From NCBI GenBank assembly GCA_030065935.1, contig JASJCP010000054.1, forward strand, positions 1-43,691: a stretch of 43,691 bases of DNA. Direction: 5' to 3'. Below, piece after piece: positions 8,365 to 16,343 of the stretch. Source of the DNA: Xenococcaceae cyanobacterium MO_167.B27 (lineage in GTDB: Bacteria > Cyanobacteriota > Cyanobacteriia > Cyanobacteriales > Xenococcaceae). The translations under genes and the position numbers were made by a program. The notes under the pieces were generated by a model, which did no database searches, had not been told where the DNA came from, and saw nothing but the letters and a program-made list of their open reading frames with translations. The first letter of the stretch is position 1. Each line of letters begins with the position of its first letter.

Positions 8365-9765
8365 TTATTTGTCAGTTGTTGGAGATGGGGTGGCTACTTC
8401 AGGTTCCTCGAACACTAAACGTAGTAGAGGAGGCGCAACAAAAGTAGTCAGAATTACCATCATAATAATGGCTGCTTCTGTGGATTCTGATAGCGCACCA
8501 CTTGCTGAACCTACTCCAGCAAATACCAGTCCTACTTCTCCTCTAGGAATCATTCCCACACCGATAGCTAGTTTATTAAGACTGTCTTTTCCAAACACGG
8601 TAAAGCCAGTAACTACTTTACCCAAAATAGCTACCACAATCAGGAATGTAGCAATGACCAATCCTTCACGGTTAGTGGGAACTGTAGGATTTAGAACACT
8701 GAGGTCAGTTTTTGCTCCCACACAGACAAAGAAAATTGGAACAAAAATATCAGCTACAGGAATAACTTGCTCTTCCAATTCTTGCCGTTTATCGGTTTCT
8801 GCCAAAATCAACCCAGCAGCAAAAGCTCCTAAAATAGCTTCTAACTGAATTACTGTCGCAATATAGGACAAAGCAAAGGCAAAAATTAGACCAGTCAAAA
8901 GTACTTGACCTCTAGTTTTCATCTCGTTGACCAGTCCTACAATAAACGGACTAATAAAGCGACCTAAAACAATTGAACCAATTAGGAACGCTCCTGCACT
9001 TATAATCAATACAACAATACCAGATATTTCAATCTCTCCAGTTTTGACTAAAGCAGCTACCACGGCTAACACGACGATCCCAAGAATGTCGTCTAAAACT
9101 GCCGCACCGATAATAATCTGACCTTCTTTAGAAGTTAGTTGTCCTAACTCTGCTAACACCTTAGCGGTAATACCAATACTAGTGGCGGTTAAAGCTGCAC
9201 CAGCAAAAATCGCTGGGATAGTAGGAACACCAAATAAATAAACTAAACCAGCAGTACCAGCAGCAAAAGGTACAACCACTCCCACTACTGCTACGACAGC
9301 AGCTTGAGGTCCTACACGGATTAGTTCCTTGAGGTCTGATTCTAGTCCAATTTCAAATAAAAGGATGATTACACCTAATTCTGAAAGTAAGGAGATTACT
9401 TCGCTTTGAGCAGCAAAAACTGAATTTGTAGCTTCGGGTGTTAAACCTGCGGTTTGTTGCAGAAAGCTAATAATTAGAGAATCTTCTGCGGTGCAACCTG
9501 CTTCAGGAAAAACCAGTAAGCGGAAAGCAGAAACTCCCACCAATACCCCACCTACTAATTCTCCTAAAACGGGAGGTAAATTGATACGAGCGCAAATTTC
9601 GCCTCCTAATTTGCTAGCGAAATAGATAATGACCAGGCTGAGTAAAACCCCTGCTAGAATTAGAGAACTATTTTCTGTTTCTGGTTCTGTAGCTGTCGCC
9701 AGCAAAGGAGTTAACCAGGATTTTGTCAGAATCCAATTTTCGTAAATACAAGTGATATCGGGCAT
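8365..9765 (-). CDS. CPA2-family cation/proton antiporter
   Basis: This integral membrane protein of the monovalent cation:proton antiporter-2 family probably exchanges Na+ or K+ for H+. About 12 hydrophobic segments follow an N-terminal stretch. Family signatures include INLPPVLGELVGGVLVG, the core AALTATSIGITAKVLAELGQ, AAVLDDILGIVVLAVV with paired Asp residues, and VPIFFVCVGAKTDLS. There are no C-terminal TrkA-N domains, so it resembles cyanobacterial NhaS3-type antiporters more than KefB. I prefer ATG 9765 (466 residues). ATG-like starts further upstream at 9846 would add 27 polar residues. It is transcribed divergently from the AIM24 cluster and has its own terminator. Confidence 0.88.
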   Translation of the reverse strand: MPDITCIYENWILTKSWLTPLLATATEPETENSSLILAGVLLSLVIIYFASKLGGEICARINLPPVLGELVGGVLVGVSAFRLLVFPEAGCTAEDSLIISFLQQTAGLTPEATNSVFAAQSEVISLLSELGVIILLFEIGLESDLKELIRVGPQAAVVAVVGVVVPFAAGTAGLVYLFGVPTIPAIFAGAALTATSIGITAKVLAELGQLTSKEGQIIIGAAVLDDILGIVVLAVVAALVKTGEIEISGIVVLIISAGAFLIGSIVLGRFISPFIVGLVNEMKTRGQVLLTGLIFAFALSYIATVIQLEAILGAFAAGLILAETDKRQELEEQVIPVADIFVPIFFVCVGAKTDLSVLNPTVPTNREGLVIATFLIVVAILGKVVTGFTVFGKDSLNKLAIGVGMIPRGEVGLVFAGVGSASGALSESTEAAIIMMVILTTFVAPPLLRLVFEEPEVATPSPTTDK

Positions 9766-10049
9766 ATTTTCCGCATAATAATCTTTATATTTAATGTACA
9801 AGGTTATCGTTGTCGTTTCTATTTTTCTTGTTAAAATAGTTGGCAAATCTGTGTGAGAAACCCTTTCAGGACTAATTTTATGTAATTAGTTTTGTCCAAT
9901 TACCTAGTTACAGCAGAAGACCGCAAAGATTAAGACATCTTCTATTAACTCCCTATTCCCAATCGCTACACCCTCACAAGTGTATGTTTTTAATAATTGG
10001 GTAAATTTTTACTTTGTCATACTGGAAACAAGATTTAATCGTTAAACTC

Positions 10050-10742
10050 ATGCAGTGCGATATTAGATATAAACCAGCTTTCGCAGCAATTTTTGTCAGT
10101 CTCGAACCAGGGGAAAGTATCACCGCAGAAGCAGGTGCGATGATCAGTATGGATAGTATGGTGACGATGAAGACAGAATTTTCTGGAGGGTTTTTCTCTG
10201 GGTTGATCCGGAAATTTCTGGGGGGTGAATCTTTATTTGTTAATGTTTTTAGTAACCAGACTCAACGCCCGTTACAAGTAGTATTAACTCAATCTATGGT
10301 GGGAGATATTGTGGAAATCGATCTCAATGGTAGAGGTATTTGCTTCCAGCCTGGTGCATATATTGCTCATACCCCAGGAGTTAAAATGGGAGTACGTTGG
10401 GCTGGTTTTTCCAGTTGGTTTGCTGGAGAAGGATTGTTTAAACTGAAACTAGGTGGCACAGGTAAAGTCTTTTTTGGGGCGTATGGTGGTATTACCAAAA
10501 AAACTGTCACAGGACAATTTGTAGTAGATAATAGTCATCTAGTCGCCTACGAACTAGGAATTAAGATGAGTGTGGGACTTTCTGGCAGTTTAATTAGTTC
10601 AGTCACCTCGGGAGAAGGGTTTGTAAATCGTTTGTCTGGTAATGGGGATATTTATCTTCAGTCTCGTAGTATTTCAGGTTTGGTCAATTTTATTCGCCCC
10701 CAGATTATTAAAGCTGCTAATGATTCCAGAAGAACAATGTAA
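10050..10742 (+). CDS. AIM24 / TIGR00266 family protein, copy 1
   Basis: This belongs to the AIM24 family of small beta-rich proteins. Features are the early ESITAEAGAMISMD segment, LGGESLFVNVF, a glycine-rich middle and the late TSGEGFVNRLSGNGDIYLQ. The biochemical role of bacterial members is not established. The eukaryotic namesake Aim24 is mitochondrial. No signal peptide is visible. ATG 10050 is favoured; an in-frame TTG at 10014 adds 12 residues. It is the first of three tandem paralogues on this strand, probably one transcription unit, divergent from the antiporter. Confidence 0.85.
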   Translation: MQCDIRYKPAFAAIFVSLEPGESITAEAGAMISMDSMVTMKTEFSGGFFSGLIRKFLGGESLFVNVFSNQTQRPLQVVLTQSMVGDIVEIDLNGRGICFQPGAYIAHTPGVKMGVRWAGFSSWFAGEGLFKLKLGGTGKVFFGAYGGITKKTVTGQFVVDNSHLVAYELGIKMSVGLSGSLISSVTSGEGFVNRLSGNGDIYLQSRSISGLVNFIRPQIIKAANDSRRTM

Positions 10743-10754
10743 ACAGGTGAATTT

Positions 10755-10796
10755 ATGACAGATTCAGTAAGGGATAATTTGTTTAATAGTGAGTAA
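10755..10796 (+). CDS. Possible 13-codon leader peptide ahead of AIM24 copy 2
   Basis: ATG 10755 opens a 13-codon frame (MTDSVRDNLFNSE) whose stop codon overlaps the next start as TAATG at 10794-10798. GGTG precedes it. This layout would permit translational coupling to the second AIM24 gene, but so short a frame can occur by chance. Confidence 0.2.
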   Translation: MTDSVRDNLFNSE

Positions 10797-11473
10797 TGAA
10801 GGTAAAATTATTACACCAACCTGATAGCGCGATCGCCTGTGTTACTTTAGATGCAGGAGAGGAGATCATTGCGGAAGCTGGTGCCATGATCGCGATGAAT
10901 GATTCGATCCAAGTTAATACCACTTTACGCCAGGGAAGAGGAGGCGGTATTATTGGTGGTTTAAAAAGGATGGTTGCAGGAGAATCCCTCTTTCTGAGTG
11001 TATTTCGTTCATTTAAAGATGGGGATGAAGTTTGGTTAGCACCCAAGTTAATTGGAGATTTATTAGTTTATGAAATGCAGGGACAAGACTTAATTGTACA
11101 AGCAACTTCTTATCTAGCTTGTAGTTCCCAAATAGATATCGACCTGGGTTTTCAGGGATTAAAATCAGTATTTTCTGGAGAGTCTATTTTCTGGTTAACT
11201 ATCTCTGGTTATGGAACAGCTTTACTAACTTCTTTTGGTGGTATCTATGAAATAGATGTTGATGGAGAATACATTGTTGATACAGGTCATATTGTAGCTT
11301 TTGAGGGCAGTCTTGATTTTAGTATTACTAAGGCTGGTTCTAGTTGGATTGGTGCATTTTTGGGGGGAGAAGGATTAGTTGCTAGATTTCGAGGAAGGGG
11401 TAAACTCTTCTGTCAAACTCATAATCCTGGTGCATTTGGTTCACTAATTGGTTCGATGTTACCGCCTAGATAA
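10796..11473 (+). CDS. AIM24 / TIGR00266 family protein, copy 2
   Basis: This 225-residue paralogue of the preceding gene has the same landmarks: GEEIIAEAGAMIAMND, VAGESLFLSVF, SVFSGESIFWLTISG, YIVDTGHIVAFEGSLDFSI and a late FLGGEGLVARFRGRG. The three copies share their architecture but differ considerably in sequence, so the triplication is old and the products have probably diverged in role. The start overlaps the stop of a 13-codon upstream frame. Function is unknown. Confidence 0.85.
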   Translation: MKVKLLHQPDSAIACVTLDAGEEIIAEAGAMIAMNDSIQVNTTLRQGRGGGIIGGLKRMVAGESLFLSVFRSFKDGDEVWLAPKLIGDLLVYEMQGQDLIVQATSYLACSSQIDIDLGFQGLKSVFSGESIFWLTISGYGTALLTSFGGIYEIDVDGEYIVDTGHIVAFEGSLDFSITKAGSSWIGAFLGGEGLVARFRGRGKLFCQTHNPGAFGSLIGSMLPPR

Positions 11474-11481
11474 TTAAGGGA

Positions 11482-11573
11482 ATAGCAAGTAGCAAGTAGC
11501 AAGTAGTAACTATCAATCATCAATCAAAAATTAACAATTAACAATTAACAACTAACAATGAGCAATCAACAAA
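11482..11573 (+). repeat. Heptanucleotide short tandem repeats
   Basis: Two arrays sit between AIM24 copies 2 and 3: (AGCAAGT)3 with a degenerate fourth unit, then AACAATT units drifting to AACAACT, AACAATG and AGCAATC. These are typical of the short tandemly repeated repetitive (STRR) sequences of cyanobacteria. They separate copy 3 from its upstream neighbour by about 100 nt. Confidence 0.85.
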
Positions 11574-11577
11574 TAAT

Positions 11578-12279
11578 ATGAATAATGATATTCCTTACAA
11601 AATAGAACATTCTCCTAGTTATGCTTCTTTGATATTAAATATACCAGCTAATCAAACTGTCTTAGTAGAAGCTTCCGCTATGGCTGCGATGGATTATTGT
11701 TTAAAAATGAAGTCTAAAATTAAGGGGGGATTACTCAAAGGTGTAGGGAGAATGTTGGGTGGAGAATCTTTATTTATTAATGAATTTACTGCCGAAGGAA
11801 GAGATGGAGAACTGTATATTTCTCCTGGTGTACCTGGAGATATTCAACACTATTATTTAACAGAACAATGTAACTTAATGGTGCAATCTTCTGGGTTTCT
11901 GGCTTGCAGTTATGGTATAGAATTAGATAGTAAGTTTCAGGGTTTTAAAGGTTTTTTTAGTGGGGAATCTTTGTTTTTGTTGCGAGCTATAGGAACAGGA
12001 GATTTTTGGTTTAGTTCCTATGGAGGTATTATTGAAATGGCTGTAGCAGGAGATTATATTGTTGATACTAGCTATATTGTGGCTTTTGAAGATAGTCTTG
12101 ATTATAGTGTGGAACTAATTGGGGGGCTTTCTTTTAATAATTTAAAAACTGGTATCTTTGGGGGAGAGGGTTTAGTTTGTCGCTTTGGTGGAGAGGGAAG
12201 ACTCTGGATACAAACTCGTAATATTAATCCTTTACTGAATTTTTTAAATCCTTTCCGTCCTGTTAAAAGCAGTGATTAG
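11578..12279 (+). CDS. AIM24 / TIGR00266 family protein, copy 3
   Basis: The 233-residue third paralogue carries VLVEASAMAAMDYCLKMKSK, LGGESLFINEF, GFFSGESLFLLRAIG, YIVDTSYIVAFEDSLDYSV and IFGGEGLVCRFGGEG. Relative to copies 1 and 2 the EAGAM motif is EASAM. It begins immediately after a heptanucleotide repeat tract with no clear ribosome binding site. It may be co-transcribed with the other two. Function is unknown. Confidence 0.85.
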   Translation: MNNDIPYKIEHSPSYASLILNIPANQTVLVEASAMAAMDYCLKMKSKIKGGLLKGVGRMLGGESLFINEFTAEGRDGELYISPGVPGDIQHYYLTEQCNLMVQSSGFLACSYGIELDSKFQGFKGFFSGESLFLLRAIGTGDFWFSSYGGIIEMAVAGDYIVDTSYIVAFEDSLDYSVELIGGLSFNNLKTGIFGGEGLVCRFGGEGRLWIQTRNINPLLNFLNPFRPVKSSD

Positions 12280-12339
12280 TAGGTAGTTATTATCAATGTT
12301 TGATGTTCAATTTTATTTCACCCCTTTTTGATAGGGAAA

Positions 12340-12690
12340 AATTGTCAAAGTCCCGTTAATCGTTTAGCAAGAAGACTATCTCGCAAGTACCAAAACCCCA
12401 ATAAGCGCGACAACGTGGTCTTGGGCTCCCGCTTACAAGCTCTTGAAATGAATTCAAGAGACAGCGGATCGGCTTTCCCCAATGAGCGATTGTCGCAAGA
12501 CAGGGAAAAGTGGAAAGCAGATGGTCAAAAGTCCTAAACAGAGACAATCAAATAATTACTATAAAGCTAGAGTAGCTAAAGCTAAACAACATTTAAGAGT
12601 AAGTAGACAGCGTTTTGACCATCCCTGTCCTCTAACGGAGATTCGATGAACCAAGAATCCCTTAGGCTAAAGCCGTAAGGGAGTGTCAAT
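12340..12690 (+). mobile_element. Decayed IS200/IS605-type TnpB remnant
   Basis: Only scraps of a TnpB/OrfB gene remain. NRLARRLSRK (12359-12388) and SNNYYKARVAKAKQHLRVSR (about 12548-12607) are the two halves of the TnpB helical segment that normally reads RRLSRK, a short linker, then NxxKARxKVAKLHxK. They lie in different reading frames and are separated by a palindromic insert. The C-terminal fragment from ATG 12521 stops at 12649. The right end is a hairpin (12658-12682, CCCTTA/TAAGGG) followed by GTGTCAA, as in IS605-type right ends. The rest of the element is absent, so it is immobile. Confidence 0.7.
12407..12496. repeat. 90-nt foldback element inside the TnpB remnant
   Basis: Nested inverted repeats centre on CTCTTGAA-ATGAA-TTCAAGAG (12440-12460). 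Outside these, TTGGG pairs with CCCAA, and GCGACAA (12407-12413) pairs with TTGTCGC (12490-12496). The block lies between the two conserved TnpB pieces and encodes nothing recognisable, so it looks like a small palindromic insertion that landed in the transposase gene. Confidence 0.7.
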
Positions 12691-13951
12691 TTGCACCGCT
12701 AGTTACTGGTAAATCTACTGCATAAACATCTTTTTCTTGACCCAAAGAAAAGCGAATTGAATGGGATAAACCTCTACTAGAGCGAGTTATAAAGATGAAA
12801 AGTGCGATCGCAGATAAAATAGTGGCTAAACTGAATATTCCCTGATAGCCTAAACTGGCTTCTAATAGACCTAAAATTGGACCAGCTACAGCAATTCCTA
12901 CATCGAACCCACCTAAGCAAAGTGCATAGACTCTACCTCGTTCATTTTCATAAGAGCGATCGCTGATTAAGGCTAAAATAGTGGGAATTAAAATACCTGC
13001 ACCACAACCTTCTGCTATAGCTGCTAGTAAGAGTGTGACTGAATTATCTGCATTGGCTAAGAACACCATAGAGACTATATAGAAGATGAGACTAATAGTA
13101 ATGAGAACTCCTCTACCATAGCGGTCTGCTGCTTCTCCTACAAATAAACGGACTATGAAACTGGCGATCGCAATTGTGGTATAAAACAAGCCGATATTTA
13201 AACTGAAATCTAATTCTCTGACATATAGGGGTAAGAAAGCCACCAGCGTACCAAATACTGAACCAACGAGAAACAGAACTACCGCAGGAGTTACTAAAGC
13301 TGAGTTGTGAGTTAGTTCCTGAAAGCTACGAGTAGATTCTATGAGTTTGGTTAGGCGATCTCCTACTGTCTTTCGATTCATTTTATCTCGCAAACGACTC
13401 CCTAAAAGAAGAGCCAAAATTCCACAACTTGCACAAACCAAGAACAATACCTTATAACCAAGACTTGCTTGTAAAAATCCTCCTAAAGCAGGACCAATAC
13501 TCATTCCCATAGGAACAGCCAAATTCATATAACCGATAATCTTACCCCGATGTTCTCTAGGAGCAAAATCAATCGCCAAAGCACTGTAACCGATGGTAAA
13601 AGCAGCAATACTAATACCGTGAAAAGCTCTGATTGCTGCTAATCCTGGTATAAACTGTACAAAAATATAACCGATAGGTGCTGTCCCTGCTACTGTTGAA
13701 CCAATTAAAATTACTAACTTGCGACTACGCCTATCTGCGAGTTTTCCTAACCAAGTACGAGAAGAGAGTAACCCAATAGCAAAACAACCCATAACTAAAC
13801 CTACCTGTTTGGGAGTCCCTCCCACATCTTGAATATAAGCAGGTAGGGTAGGGAGTAGAGTGGTAATACTGATCCAAAAGAGCAATCCTGTAAAAAATAA
13901 GATAGCTAGATTGCGTTGAGTTTCGGGTTTAAGACACTGTAAGACATTCAC
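12686..13951 (-). CDS. Major facilitator superfamily transporter
   Basis: This is a 421-residue MFS permease with about 12 hydrophobic segments. The loop 2-3 signature GKLADRRSRKLVI and the related GEAADRYGRGVLI after the middle loop mark its two halves. Proline-rich TM1 (TTLLPTLPAYIQDVGG) and the TM5 segment SIGPALGGFLQASLGY resemble the drug/H+ antiporter-like group of MFS proteins. The substrate is unknown. ATG 13951 is the only reasonable start. Its TGA stop lies within the GTGTCAA end of the IS remnant, so the original C-terminus may have been altered by that insertion. Confidence 0.85.
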   Translation of the reverse strand: MNVLQCLKPETQRNLAILFFTGLLFWISITTLLPTLPAYIQDVGGTPKQVGLVMGCFAIGLLSSRTWLGKLADRRSRKLVILIGSTVAGTAPIGYIFVQFIPGLAAIRAFHGISIAAFTIGYSALAIDFAPREHRGKIIGYMNLAVPMGMSIGPALGGFLQASLGYKVLFLVCASCGILALLLGSRLRDKMNRKTVGDRLTKLIESTRSFQELTHNSALVTPAVVLFLVGSVFGTLVAFLPLYVRELDFSLNIGLFYTTIAIASFIVRLFVGEAADRYGRGVLITISLIFYIVSMVFLANADNSVTLLLAAIAEGCGAGILIPTILALISDRSYENERGRVYALCLGGFDVGIAVAGPILGLLEASLGYQGIFSLATILSAIALFIFITRSSRGLSHSIRFSLGQEKDVYAVDLPVTSGAN

Positions 13952-14380
13952 CAGGAATTTTCAGTTAAGTAATTTCTCATTCATCTTAACTTTTCTTAAT
14001 CAAAATGTTTGAGAATAAGGTAGCAAAATAGCAGGTTAATAGAAATTACCTGAATCTTTTAGAGGATATCTGAAAAGTTATTTTTTTAGGTTTAAGTTCT
14101 TAGTGTTGCTCCCCAGCCCGTTCTTTTTGAAATTGGTATTAAATCTTCTCAGAAAATATACTTAAAAGTAATTTGAGTTAAACTAGTGGGAAAAACTAGA
14201 TGTTTTCTATCTCAGTAAATACACTTAAAAATGAAGTTAAAAGATCTCAAAAAGTCATCTTATCTTGATTTATTTTGGCTAATTTTTTAGGGATAATTAA
14301 CTAAAAATAGTAACCATTTAGATTATTTGAGAAATACTACTTAGAACAAAAAACAACTATATGTTATCAATATTATCCCT
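13952..14380. other. Intergenic region with a short direct repeat
   Basis: No gene is seen in these 429 nt between divergent genes. An imperfect direct repeat is present: TCTCAGAAAATATACTTAAA (14147-14166) continuing to GAGTTAAA, and TCTCAGTAAATACACTTAAA (14210-14229) continuing to GAAGTTAAA. TTTTTGAAATTGGTAT at 14124-14139 also occurs at 40722-40737. Promoters of both flanking genes must lie here, but I cannot place them with confidence. Confidence 0.5.
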
Positions 14381-16252
14381 ATGACTCCACTAGACACTGG
14401 AACACAATTTAATTTTAGTTATGCCCCTGGAATAACTGTGGAGCAAATGATCGGCTTTGAAATGGCTGGGGAATTTTGGTCACAACAATTATCTGATAAT
14501 GTGACCATTAACCTTTTTGCTGAGATTACTGATTATTTGCCTCCAGATTTTATTGGTGGTGCTTTGCCAGCAATAGAAGAGAATATTAGTTATACCACTT
14601 ATCGTAATAGTTTAGAACAAGATATTACCTCTGATATTGACAGTTTAATTAACCAGAATCAACAAAACGATATCAGTGGATTCACAGCTTATTTTGATGC
14701 TCAATACGATAGTAACGGCTATTACAAAGTTGATAATAATGAATATATGAAGATGACTAGTGCTAATGCGAAAGCATTAAACATTATTGATCCTCATGAT
14801 ACAAGCTTAGATGGCTATATCCTAATGCGAAATCTAGATGGTGTAGGTGATGGCACTTTGAATCAGGTTCGATGGAGTTACAACTATGAAAGTGATCTTA
14901 TAGATAGTAATAGCCTCGACTTTCTTAGTGTTGCTATTCACGAAGTTGGTCATGCTTTGGGCTTTGTTAGTGGATTAGATGACGCTGATTGGTTGGCTGG
15001 AAAGCCCAATCTTAATGCGAGCAATGAGGATGACTATTACAGTAGCATGATAGGGAATTTAAACAATGCTACTCCAATGGATATGTTACGCTTTTCTTCT
15101 GGAAGTATATCCGCTAGTAGTAGTTATGATAGTTGGATTGATATGTCCCTTGGTGGAAATCCTTATCTATCTTTTAATGGGGGACAAACTACTGTAGCCT
15201 ACTTTTCTACTGGACAAAATACAGAACTAGGTGGAGATGGAAATCAAGCTAGTCACTGGAAGGAACAAGAAAATGCTTTGGGGATTATGGCTCCTGTTTT
15301 AGGAGTTGGTCAAAGAAGAGAAATTAGTGAGCTAGATACACAACTTTTCGATGCCATAGGTTGGGATATTAGAACTGATAATTCTACTTCTGCTGATTTA
15401 GCAACAATTTATACTCAAGCCAAACAAATAGTAGCAGATAAAATAACTTTTACCGCCCAAACCACAGGAACAAATATTGACTCTGATGCACTTGCTCAAT
15501 GGTTACAAGATAACTCTCAAACAGAAATAATATTCCAAACAAGCGAAGATGAAGATGAAGATGAAGATGAAGATGAAGATGAAGATGAAGATGAAGATGA
15601 GAGCCAAAATATTAACCAACAATCTACAACTGAAGTTAACCCAGACATTATTACAGAAATGGTTAATCAAACTGTGAATTCACCTTATGTAGATTCAAAT
15701 GGTGATGGCATAGATGATCGTGGAGAAACATTAAACGATATGGTTGTTAATAGTGGCACTGTCTATCAATGGGGTTGGCAAGGCTACTGGTGGGGCTGGC
15801 AAGGCTACTGGTGGGGCTGGAAAGGCTACTGGCAATCTTCTGAAGACTTTAGCCAAGATGGTTTTTGGCAAAATTTCAGTTGGCAAAGTGTTGATTTGTC
15901 TGATACTTCCCTATCCAATACTGAATCTTTAGAGTCAGATATTGCTGACATCTTTGGAAAGTCAAACATTCTACAGCCTGAATTTTATGTCGCTGACATT
16001 ATAGTTGATAATTATTTAGCTAGGTTTAATAGCGATCTAACAATTGAAAACCCATCAGACAATAAAGAGCTAGACACCATGGTTGATAATCAGCCCAATG
16101 TTGACGAAATAGTTACAGAAATAATTGATAATAACGAAACACTTATTTCAGAATTCGCGACTTTAGACTTAGAACTATTAGATAGTTTACTTTCAGAAAA
16201 ACTGGAAAATATCCTTGATGTAGATGATGAACTGGTAATGCCTATCAATTAG
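14381..16252 (+). CDS. NF038122-type zinc metalloprotease with repeat-rich C-terminus
   Basis: The N-terminal ~330 residues are a zincin: HEVGHALGFVSGLD at 187-200 supplies two His ligands and the catalytic Glu, and ASHW follows downstream, as in the NF038122 metalloprotease family. The classic metzincin third His position holds Ser. The C-terminal half is low-complexity: (ED)9E at about 389-407, a calcium-site-like DSNGDGIDD near 438-446, three WGWQGYW units (464-484), then an acidic helical tail. No classical signal peptide is seen, so export, if any, would use another route. ATG 14381 is the only in-frame Met nearby. The next gene, 91 nt on, is a secreted exoprotein. Confidence 0.8.
   Translation: MTPLDTGTQFNFSYAPGITVEQMIGFEMAGEFWSQQLSDNVTINLFAEITDYLPPDFIGGALPAIEENISYTTYRNSLEQDITSDIDSLINQNQQNDISGFTAYFDAQYDSNGYYKVDNNEYMKMTSANAKALNIIDPHDTSLDGYILMRNLDGVGDGTLNQVRWSYNYESDLIDSNSLDFLSVAIHEVGHALGFVSGLDDADWLAGKPNLNASNEDDYYSSMIGNLNNATPMDMLRFSSGSISASSSYDSWIDMSLGGNPYLSFNGGQTTVAYFSTGQNTELGGDGNQASHWKEQENALGIMAPVLGVGQRREISELDTQLFDAIGWDIRTDNSTSADLATIYTQAKQIVADKITFTAQTTGTNIDSDALAQWLQDNSQTEIIFQTSEDEDEDEDEDEDEDEDEDESQNINQQSTTEVNPDIITEMVNQTVNSPYVDSNGDGIDDRGETLNDMVVNSGTVYQWGWQGYWWGWQGYWWGWKGYWQSSEDFSQDGFWQNFSWQSVDLSDTSLSNTESLESDIADIFGKSNILQPEFYVADIIVDNYLARFNSDLTIENPSDNKELDTMVDNQPNVDEIVTEIIDNNETLISEFATLDLELLDSLLSEKLENILDVDDELVMPIN
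15545..15601 (+). repeat. (GAAGAT)9 microsatellite encoding an Asp/Glu run
   Basis: Nine uninterrupted GAAGAT hexamers followed by GAG encode EDEDEDEDEDEDEDEDEDE within the metalloprotease. Changes in unit number would stay in frame, so length variation would alter the acidic spacer and not disrupt the protein. Confidence 0.97.
15770..15832 (+). repeat. 21-nt repeat encoding WGWQGYW
   Basis: Three consecutive 21-nt units encode WGWQGYW, WGWQGYW and WGWKGYW, separated by one to two synonymous or near-synonymous changes. An extra Trp-rich segment follows (WQNFSWQ). Twelve of 21 residues are Trp or Tyr. Confidence 0.97.
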
Positions 16253-16343
16253 AGATAGCGATCGCTGAATCGCAGATAAAACAGTAATTATGAACTATTA
16301 AGCCAAGACGAATTTAAACTATAAACTCTACAGGTAATGACAA

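Noticed and set aside
8369-8848. 159-residue plus-strand frame
   Set aside because: It is a shadow of the antiporter gene in the opposite strand, with no ribosome binding site or family.
12328-12537. 69-residue frame as an independent gene
   Set aside because: It joins a TnpB scrap to a palindromic insert, and no conserved protein results.
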